Shown here: positions 1-4,636 of the stretch, piece by piece
Position numbering within the stretch: position 1 is the stretch's first letter
Layout: each line of letters begins with the position of its first letter
NCBI GenBank assembly: GCA_021160785.1
Contig: JAGHBX010000042.1
Location: 1 to 6,728 of the forward strand
Direction: 5' to 3'
Origin: Planctomycetota bacterium
GTDB taxonomy: Bacteria > Planctomycetota > Phycisphaerae > Sedimentisphaerales > Anaerohalosphaeraceae
Length of the DNA: 6,728 bases
The notes under the pieces: generated by a model
Seen by the model: only the letters and a program-made list of their open reading frames with translations
Databases searched by the model: none
What the model was told of the DNA's origin: nothing
Translations under genes and position numbers: made by a program

Positions 1-467
1 CATGAATCGCCGTACTGATTCTCGGCCTTGCATCGCGGGCAGGCGCCGCGGACATAGCGGTCCGGCAGCCACATATCGCACTGCTCGCAGTAAGCCTGCT
101 CGACCGGACGCTTATCGATAGAACCGTTTTCCAACGCCTTGGCGTAGAGCAGTTCACTGAAGAGGCGGTTTTCTTCGGAATGCGTGGAATAGTAATTATC
201 GAAGTCTACGAAAAAACCGTCGAAGTCGCGGACATGCTCGCCGTGCACCCGCCGGATGAGTTCTTCCGGCTCGACGCCCTCTTCTCTGGCGCGAATCATG
301 ACCGGCGTGCCGTGTGTATCGTCGGCGCAGAAATACAGGCATACATTGCCGCACAGCTTCTGAAAACGGACCCAGATGTCGGTTTGGAGATATTCCACCA
401 GATGACCGATATGGATCGGGCCATTGGCGTACGGCAGTGCCGAAGTAACAACAATTTTACGAGTCAT
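1..467 (-). CDS. metG: Methionyl-tRNA synthetase, N-terminal part (cut by window edge)
   Basis: Class I aminoacyl-tRNA synthetase that activates methionine with ATP and charges tRNA-Met in the cytoplasm. Only the first 155 codons are present. The N-terminus (TSALPYANGPIHIGH) is typical of the Rossmann catalytic domain, with the HIGH signature at residues 19-22; CADDTHGTP (47-55) and STHSEEN (94-100) are also family hallmarks. The inserted connective domain begins with a zinc knuckle, C127-x2-C130 and C143-x2-C146, followed by QYGDS. From memory, E. coli MetRS lacks the first Cys pair (YDPEKG there), so this enzyme appears to have a full four-Cys knuckle. The KMSKS loop and anticodon domain lie outside the window. 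The ATG at 467 overlaps the last 11 nt of ricT and has an AGGGAAG ribosome site 5 nt upstream inside ricT, so translation is probably coupled. Identity is very secure. Confidence 0.97.
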   Translation of the reverse strand, partial: MTRKIVVTSALPYANGPIHIGHLVEYLQTDIWVRFQKLCGNVCLYFCADDTHGTPVMIRAREEGVEPEELIRRVHGEHVRDFDGFFVDFDNYYSTHSEENRLFSELLYAKALENGSIDKRPVEQAYCEQCDMWLPDRYVRGACPRCKAENQYGDS

Positions 468-1695
468 TAGTACTTCCCTGTTCAGGCTTACGGTTTGTGC
501 TGTCGGCGGTTGGATTGGCGTCGGTTTTTCCATGAGGCGCAGCCTTTCCACCGGCATTGCCGTCTGTGTTGCGATTCCTGTTTCGGTTTCGCCCCCTGCG
601 ATTCCTGTTTTTTCTGTTGTTTTTCTGGTTCTCCTGTGGCCCAACGGCGCTGTCTCTATTGCCTTCCTGCGAGACGCCAGGCGAAGCTTTATCGACGGGG
701 CCGGACTCTTGTGCCCTGGAGCAATCACATTGAAGGTATGCTGGTTTTCTCCCAACGGCATCGTTGTCCTTGCCGGGCGCCGCGTCGCGTGCCTGGTCCC
801 GGTTGATGACCTGAATTTCTTCGACGGGAAATACTTCCCTGTCGCCTTTTTTGTCCTGTACGACAACAAGCTGGGTAAGGATTTGCACGCCGACAACTTT
901 GCCCTCGCCGTTGGGAGTCTTGACCGCAGCATTTTTCTTAGGCAGCCGCTCCTTGAGGTCTCTGTAGGTGTCGTCCTCGTAACGAAGGCAGCATTTCAGT
1001 CTTCCGCAATGGCCGGATATCTTGGACGGATCGAGCGTGGCTTTCTGCAGCTTGGCCATTCGCATGTTGACCGGTTCCAGAATCTTCAAAAATCTTCTGC
1101 AGCAGCACTCCTGGCCGCAACTCTCGTAATCGCTGATGAGTTTGGCCTCGTCGCGCGAGCCGATCTGCCGAAGTTCAATTCGAGTCTGATATTCCCTGGC
1201 CATTCGCCGGACAAGCTCGCGAAAATCGACCCTTCCGTTGCTGCTGAAATAGATGACGATACGTTCGCCGCCGAAGAGGTGCTCGCTGTCGACGACTTTC
1301 ATGGGCAGATTCATTTCCTTGATGAAGCGTTGGCAGCATTTCGCCTCTTCCTTCGTCGAGGCCTCGAGGTGTGTCTCCTCCATGATATCCTCATCGGTGG
1401 CAAAGCGGACAAACGTGCCGCCCTGACCCAGGGGGTACTCCTTGCTCTTGCTGTTGAAGTATTGATTGACCTGCTCGGGAGTGCTCCTGAACTGCCCGCC
1501 GCGATAGTTGAACCGCCCGACGAGATCGCCCAATTCGAGCCCGCGTTTGGTCTTGATGACTACACGAGAACTGACCTTGGGTATGTTTTCTTCTTTATGT
1601 TCGAACCAGCCCATAAAGCCCATCCTGCCGTAACGGACGAGCATCAGCTTTTTGTGCTTCTGACTCTTGGGTCTGGCGCCTTCAGCCTGTGCCAT
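457..1695 (-). CDS. ricT: PSP1-domain protein RicT/YaaT with basic Asn/Arg-rich tail
   Basis: Homologue of B. subtilis RicT (YaaT), a soluble Fe-S protein of the RicA-RicF-RicT complex that assists RNase Y-dependent mRNA processing and affects sporulation, competence and biofilm phosphorelays; in other phyla the role is less clear. The 412 residues hold the PSP1 core at about 15-240. This includes GLELGDLVG (52-60), the YFSSNGRVDFRELVR stretch (149-163) and the family Cys signature C193, C197-C199, then SGHCGRLKCCLRYE with C230, C235, C236, probable cluster ligands. A KOW-like barrel segment follows (252-295, GEGKVVGV). Residues 300-412 are low-complexity, rich in Asn, Arg, Lys and Gly, and are not part of the usual family. 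An in-frame TGA lies 6 nt before the ATG at 1695, so no longer start is possible; the ribosome site there is weak. It follows holB by 74 nt and overlaps metG by 11 nt. Confidence 0.93.
   Translation of the reverse strand: MAQAEGARPKSQKHKKLMLVRYGRMGFMGWFEHKEENIPKVSSRVVIKTKRGLELGDLVGRFNYRGGQFRSTPEQVNQYFNSKSKEYPLGQGGTFVRFATDEDIMEETHLEASTKEEAKCCQRFIKEMNLPMKVVDSEHLFGGERIVIYFSSNGRVDFRELVRRMAREYQTRIELRQIGSRDEAKLISDYESCGQECCCRRFLKILEPVNMRMAKLQKATLDPSKISGHCGRLKCCLRYEDDTYRDLKERLPKKNAAVKTPNGEGKVVGVQILTQLVVVQDKKGDREVFPVEEIQVINRDQARDAAPGKDNDAVGRKPAYLQCDCSRAQESGPVDKASPGVSQEGNRDSAVGPQENQKNNRKNRNRRGRNRNRNRNTDGNAGGKAAPHGKTDANPTADSTNRKPEQGSTNDS
473..479 (-). promoter_or_regulatory. Ribosome binding site of metG inside ricT
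   Basis: AGGGAAG followed by 5 nt and the ATG at 467. It lies within the last codons of ricT (Gln-Gly-Ser) and supports the 11-nt gene overlap and the choice of metG start. Confidence 0.75.
570..610 (-). repeat. Direct repeat in the RicT tail (Asn-Arg repeats)
   Basis: The 14-mer TGCGATTCCTGTTT (plus strand) occurs at 570-583 and again at 597-610, 27 bp (9 codons) apart and in the same frame. On the coding strand it encodes the Asn-Arg-Asn-Arg runs of RicT residues 363-376. It looks like a short in-frame duplication that expanded a basic disordered tail. Confidence 0.7.
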
Positions 1696-1769
1696 TCTAT
1701 ATCATCGATCCACTAAATGGTTATTTAAATCGTATCGGCATCCCTGCCCTGCCGCCCTTAATCCACACT
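1696..1769 (-). other. holB-ricT intergenic spacer
   Basis: A 74-nt gap. On the minus strand it has one weak stem (CGGCA, 9-nt loop, TGCCG) with no T-run, so it is not a convincing intrinsic terminator, and then an AT-rich stretch before ricT. I see no clear promoter or strong ribosome site; readthrough from holB is the simplest reading. Confidence 0.45.
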
Positions 1770-2906
1770 TTATGTCGTCAAGCCCGAAATTATAGCAGAG
1801 TCGGTGAGATTTAACAACAATTGCTCAAAAATCAGTTTTTCGTTGACGTTTGCTTCAATCCACCGGGTGCTTTCATAAGCTGTAGCGATTTTCCGGGCGG
1901 ATTGTTCGGCATCAAATCGCCGCCCAAGCATCTCAATCTGCCCTGCCGGGTCGGCGTTGACGAGGTTTTCCCCTATGCCGGCGGCAAGTTTCATGGCGTC
2001 GTTAAAGGCCGCAATTATCATTCGCAATAATCCCTTTTGCGCCCGCCGGTTTATATCGGTTTTGCTGGTATTGGGCTCTTCCTGGGCCCAGACCTCGCCG
2101 ATGCCCTTGGCGGCCTTTAACATCCAGTCCGCCAATTCCAGCGAATCGCTCAACTGGTGCTTTGCCAGCGACTCGATAAGCTTTATCTTGATTTTGTAGC
2201 AGGTGGTGTCCTTCGGCTCTAACGTCGCCCAGGTGATCGCCTGGCCTAACTGGCCGTCGCTGAACCGAGCCCAGTATTCGGCCTCTGCCTTGCCCACACC
2301 CAGTTTGGACAGGGCGGTGATGATGTGCTGCTCGTCGACCGGGCCGAACCGGATCATCTGACAGCGAGAGAGCGTGGTGGGCAGCAGCTTGTCGGCCCGA
2401 CTGCACAGCAGGATAATGAAGCAGTGTTTCGGCGGCTCTTCAAGCGCTTTGAGCAGGGCGTTCTGGCTGGAAGCATTGAGCCTTTCCGATTCGCGTATGA
2501 CAAAGACGGAATGGTCTCCCATTGCCGGCCGGGCAGCGACCTTATCGAGCAGAAACTCGCGGATCACCGAGATCGCCAGATCCTTCTTGGCCTCTTTGCC
2601 TTTATCTTTTGCCGTAAACGGTCGCAATTCCTTTTCAATCAGATGGTAATCGGGATGCCCCCCCCCATCAAAAACCTGACAGGACTCACACCCGCCGCAA
2701 CTGTCAAAAAAGGGACCAGGTCCCTTTTTTTCGGTTCGACTGCGGCACAGCAGCATTTTCGCCCAGGCCTGCGCGGTGGTCTGCTTACCCACACCGTCGG
2801 GACCAGCAAAGATATAGGCGTGCGCCAGCCGCCCGGCGGCAAAAGCCTGCTGAAGCCTCCCAACAGCCCTGTCCTGACAAAAAATATCCTTAAGCAACAT
2901 TAGCAT
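1770..2906 (-). CDS. holB: DNA polymerase III subunit delta-prime (clamp loader)
   Basis: AAA+ subunit of the clamp-loader complex (delta, delta-prime, tau/gamma) that opens and loads the beta sliding clamp during replication. The 378 residues begin with RLAHAYIFAGPDGVGK: the Walker A-like loop is G35-T43, intact here although many delta-prime subunits do not hydrolyse ATP. A zinc module follows (C54, C70, C73, C76), then HPDYHLIE (84-91), the IREFL helix, SVFVIRESERLNASSQNALLKALEEPP (133-159, sensor 1 neighbourhood and the conserved LLKxLEEPP) and LLPTTLSRCQMIRF (174-187) with the SRC motif. Spacing between C54 and C70 is 15 residues against the usual 8, caused by a palindromic DNA segment. 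The ATG at 2906 shares one base with the tmk stop (TAATG) and has GAGG 10 nt upstream; a second ATG two codons later is possible. Identity is very secure. Confidence 0.95.
   Translation of the reverse strand: MLMLLKDIFCQDRAVGRLQQAFAAGRLAHAYIFAGPDGVGKQTTAQAWAKMLLCRSRTEKKGPGPFFDSCGGCESCQVFDGGGHPDYHLIEKELRPFTAKDKGKEAKKDLAISVIREFLLDKVAARPAMGDHSVFVIRESERLNASSQNALLKALEEPPKHCFIILLCSRADKLLPTTLSRCQMIRFGPVDEQHIITALSKLGVGKAEAEYWARFSDGQLGQAITWATLEPKDTTCYKIKIKLIESLAKHQLSDSLELADWMLKAAKGIGEVWAQEEPNTSKTDINRRAQKGLLRMIIAAFNDAMKLAAGIGENLVNADPAGQIEMLGRRFDAEQSARKIATAYESTRWIEANVNEKLIFEQLLLNLTDSAIISGLTT
2658..2666 (-). other. G9 homopolymer in holB
   Basis: Nine consecutive C on the plus strand (G9 on the coding strand) encode Gly81-Gly82-Gly83 just before the conserved HPD. 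Such a run is prone to slippage in replication, transcription or sequencing. The frame is intact as given. Confidence 0.8.
2706..2730. repeat. 25-bp perfect palindrome inside holB
   Basis: Arms AAAAAAGGGACC (2706-2717) and GGTCCCTTTTTT (2719-2730) around a single central A. The plus strand has one further T at 2731. On the coding strand it encodes residues 60-67 (KKGPGPFF) within the zinc module of delta-prime. As RNA it folds into GGGAC-CTG-GTCCC with A/U extensions. The structure resembles a small dispersed palindromic element; I saw no second copy in this window. Confidence 0.85.
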
Positions 2907-3592
2907 TAGAATTCTGCCTCACTCAAGATAGCTCTGATTTTCTCACTTACAACATCAATTGTGTCATCCTTGACATCAAGAATTTCAACTTTTCGAGGAT
3001 ATTTACCTGCGAGATTGCGGAATATTCTTCTTACTTTTCGATGGTATTCAAGGGGGCGAGAATCAAAGTAGTCTGCTGTGGGGCTATCAAAAAGGTGTCT
3101 TTGTTCGTAATCGTCGCCGACGGTCCTGCTTCTCTCGACACCTGCTCTTTGCCTGCCTGTTTCAGCAGGCAAATCGAGGATTATTGTTAAATCCGGCCAC
3201 GTATCGCCAATGGCGGCCCAACCCAGTTCAAGAATCGTGTCGATAGAATATCCCGATGCTCCCTGATAGGCACAGGTTGAAGAGATGAATCTGTCACAAA
3301 GAACGGTTTTGCCACTCATAAGAGCAGGCTTTATGACTTCAGCAACAAGTTGTGCCCTTGAAGCCATGAACAACATTACTTCGGCATTGGCAGTGATACC
3401 TTTAGAACCATACTTGACAAGTTTTCTGATCTTGTTCCCAATGGCGGTTCCTCCGGGGTCAATCGTGCCTGCAACCTCGATCCCATGGCTTTCAAGATAC
3501 TCTCGCAGGATCTTTAGCTGCGTCCCTTTCCCCGAGCCATCAGGTCCGTCGAGAACGATGAACTTACCTTTCAGTTTCTCCCTCAAATCCAA
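2906..3592 (-). CDS. tmk: Thymidylate kinase
   Basis: Cytoplasmic P-loop kinase that phosphorylates dTMP to dTDP with ATP, an essential step to dTTP. The 228 residues, close to the family's 205-230, begin with FIVLDGPDGSGKGTQ (P-loop G16-T24). DPGGTAIG follows (45-52), then AEVMLFMASRAQLVAEVIKPAL (70-91), the DRF motif (100-102), SSTCAYQGASG (104-114) and DLTIILDLP (134-142). The Arg-containing LID is at about 147-157. The position before DPGGT is Ile44, where most bacterial enzymes have Arg (REPGGT). The start is a TTG with AAAGGG 7 nt upstream; an in-frame TGA 15 nt before it excludes a longer protein. The stop overlaps the holB ATG by one base, so the two are translationally coupled. GC content is visibly lower than in holB. 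Confidence 0.94.
   Translation of the reverse strand: MDLREKLKGKFIVLDGPDGSGKGTQLKILREYLESHGIEVAGTIDPGGTAIGNKIRKLVKYGSKGITANAEVMLFMASRAQLVAEVIKPALMSGKTVLCDRFISSTCAYQGASGYSIDTILELGWAAIGDTWPDLTIILDLPAETGRQRAGVERSRTVGDDYEQRHLFDSPTADYFDSRPLEYHRKVRRIFRNLAGKYPRKVEILDVKDDTIDVVSEKIRAILSEAEF
3148..3173. repeat. Inverted repeat inside tmk
   Basis: TTTGCCTGC (3148-3156) and GCAGGCAAA (3165-3173) form a perfect 9-bp stem with an 8-nt loop. It encodes the Leu-Pro-Ala-Glu-Thr-Gly-Arg-Gln region before the LID. The peptide fits the family, so the structure may be accidental. Confidence 0.55.
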
Positions 3593-3599
3593 ACCGATA

Positions 3600-3605
3600 C
3601 CCTTT
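3600..3605 (-). promoter_or_regulatory. Ribosome binding site that decides the tmk TTG start
   Basis: AAAGGG followed by 7 nt and the TTG at 3592. The nearby ATG at 3608 is out of frame and an in-frame TGA lies between, so TTG is the best start. Confidence 0.65.
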
Positions 3606-3670
3606 CATCTATGTGTTGCGAGCTTCAGGAAAGAGCCAGCCTATGACGTTATTATTGGTTGTTCTCATAT

Positions 3671-3688
3671 TGCGCACAATTGTGCGCA
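3671..3688. promoter_or_regulatory. 18-bp perfect palindrome, probable operator
   Basis: TGCGCACAATTGTGCGCA is identical to its own reverse complement, with no spacer. It covers the predicted -10 element and start site upstream of tmk, a position where a dimeric repressor would block transcription. The cognate regulator is not in the window and I do not recognise the site as that of a named regulator. Confidence 0.55.
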
Positions 3689-3707
3689 TAAAGCACACGT
3701 TAGTCAA
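3679..3707 (-). promoter_or_regulatory. Predicted sigma70-type promoter of the tmk-holB-ricT-metG operon
   Basis: On the minus strand TTGACT (3707-3702, 5 of 6 match to TTGACA), a 17-bp spacer, then CACAAT (3684-3679, 4 of 6 match to TATAAT). The expected start of transcription is near 3672, giving a leader of about 80 nt before tmk. The -10 element lies inside the 18-bp palindrome at 3671-3688. Confidence 0.5.
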
Positions 3708-3798
3708 CATCTTTTTCAATCGTTTCGCAACCTTCCCAACCGCCAATCTTCTCCTCCGACGAAACACATAATAACTACTGGTGCATTGGGCGCCCACA

Positions 3799-4593
3799 CT
3801 ACTCATCCCGCTCCCCAACCTTCCCCTCAATCTCCCTTTTCCTCTCTTCCTCCCACACAGACCGCAATGCTTCGAGATGAGCAATCAGCAGGGCAACAGT
3901 CAATGCCGCACCAAGACAGCCAATAAGAAGAAAGCCCAATAGACCTTGCACCCCCAACAACGGCAAAACAAATGATGCACCCAAACCAACAACAAAACCA
4001 AAGGAACATAGCACCAGAATCCTTCTTTGTTCCAGCAAACGATATGCCCTGAGAGCACGGATTGATTCGAAAACCATCATATTTCGGCCCACCATTATAC
4101 TCGGAGCCAGAACAATCAACCTGGTCAAGAGGATTAATACAAAGGTGGCTGAAACCAGAATAAGCCAGATTGGAAAGTCCTCCGGCCCCTCAACTTGCAA
4201 CAGCATCGATCCGAATAGAGCAGCAGTCAATGCAGTCAAACAAACGTGCACTAACTCAAGGATAATAACCAACCGTGCCGTCCGCCAGAAATAGTATCGA
4301 CCAATTCGAACCAGTTGCCCTGGCTCACAGGCATCGCATCCATCGGTATAGGCGGTCCTCAGGAAGCCAAGATACAGCATCACCAGGACAATGATGCAAC
4401 CCATTGTTCCAAGTCCAAGGAAAAAAGCCACCGCGCCAGGCAACTCTCCGACCCCTTTGGCCCCGCCGGCGTCTTCCATGAACATCGTTGCTATCTGTGC
4501 CCGCAACATGAACATGCCGGCCCCAAAACCTACGATCAAAACGACCTCTGGCCACCTCTTCTTGATTATCTCATATGCATCAGGCAATAACAT
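3799..4593 (-). CDS. Uncharacterised six-helix integral membrane protein
   Basis: I do not recognise a named family with certainty. The 264 residues show six hydrophobic segments at about 17-39, 54-79, 107-131, 141-164, 192-213 and 215-239. They end in a charged cytoplasmic tail (SVWEEERKREIEGKVGERDE). The stretch LAPSIMVGRNMMVFESIRAL (from about 162), just after helix 4, resembles the amphipathic 'AP..V.....G..EALR.S..L' element of DUF975 and glycerophosphodiester phosphodiesterase membrane-domain proteins. That suggests a membrane scaffold or export-related role but is only a similarity of style. There is no signal peptide or catalytic motif. The ATG at 4593 has GAGG only 3 nt upstream; a TTG at 4602 would add three residues and overlaps that site. 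The gene lies 43 nt after the NagB-like gene, so it is probably co-transcribed. GC is lower than in its upstream neighbours. Confidence 0.8.
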   Translation of the reverse strand: MLLPDAYEIIKKRWPEVVLIVGFGAGMFMLRAQIATMFMEDAGGAKGVGELPGAVAFFLGLGTMGCIIVLVMLYLGFLRTAYTDGCDACEPGQLVRIGRYYFWRTARLVIILELVHVCLTALTAALFGSMLLQVEGPEDFPIWLILVSATFVLILLTRLIVLAPSIMVGRNMMVFESIRALRAYRLLEQRRILVLCSFGFVVGLGASFVLPLLGVQGLLGFLLIGCLGAALTVALLIAHLEALRSVWEEERKREIEGKVGERDE

Positions 4594-4636
4594 ATTCCTC
4601 AATTGTCGGACAAGACGATTTCATAAACGTGCACAC

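Larger units (their letters stand above)
3593..3798 (-). other. Intergenic region between the membrane gene and tmk
   Basis: A 206-nt, fairly AT-rich gap, the longest in the window. In minus-strand order it holds a 10-bp palindrome TGGGCGCCCA (3796-3787) just after the membrane gene stop, a purine-rich stretch, the promoter and operator described separately, and two tiny open frames (19 and 14 codons) before tmk that I do not call as genes. There is no hairpin with a T-run, so no intrinsic terminator for the upstream operon is evident. Confidence 0.6.

Noticed and set aside
424..1716. 430-codon plus-strand open frame opposite ricT, longer than ricT itself
   Set aside because: No recognisable motifs, compositionally odd protein, and the opposite strand carries a full PSP1 domain; it is a shadow from GC-rich codon use and basic-residue codons.
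1696..1769. Promoter or terminator in the holB-ricT gap
   Set aside because: Only a 5-bp stem without a T-run and no hexamer pair at proper spacing.
3787..3796. TGGGCGCCCA palindrome after the membrane gene stop as terminator
   Set aside because: No loop and no T-run; too short and structurally unsuited for intrinsic termination.
3593..3798. Riboswitch or small RNA gene in the tmk leader
   Set aside because: Apart from the operator palindrome I see no conserved riboswitch core or stem series; about 80 nt of leader is short.
3609..3884. 91-codon minus-strand frame overlapping the end of the membrane gene
   Set aside because: The first half is a frame-shifted shadow of the membrane protein; only its last 19-33 codons could matter and these are treated as a possible leader.
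4603..4613. TTGTC-G-GACAA palindrome between the NagB-like and membrane genes
   Set aside because: Only 5-bp arms and no associated promoter; expected by chance at this length.
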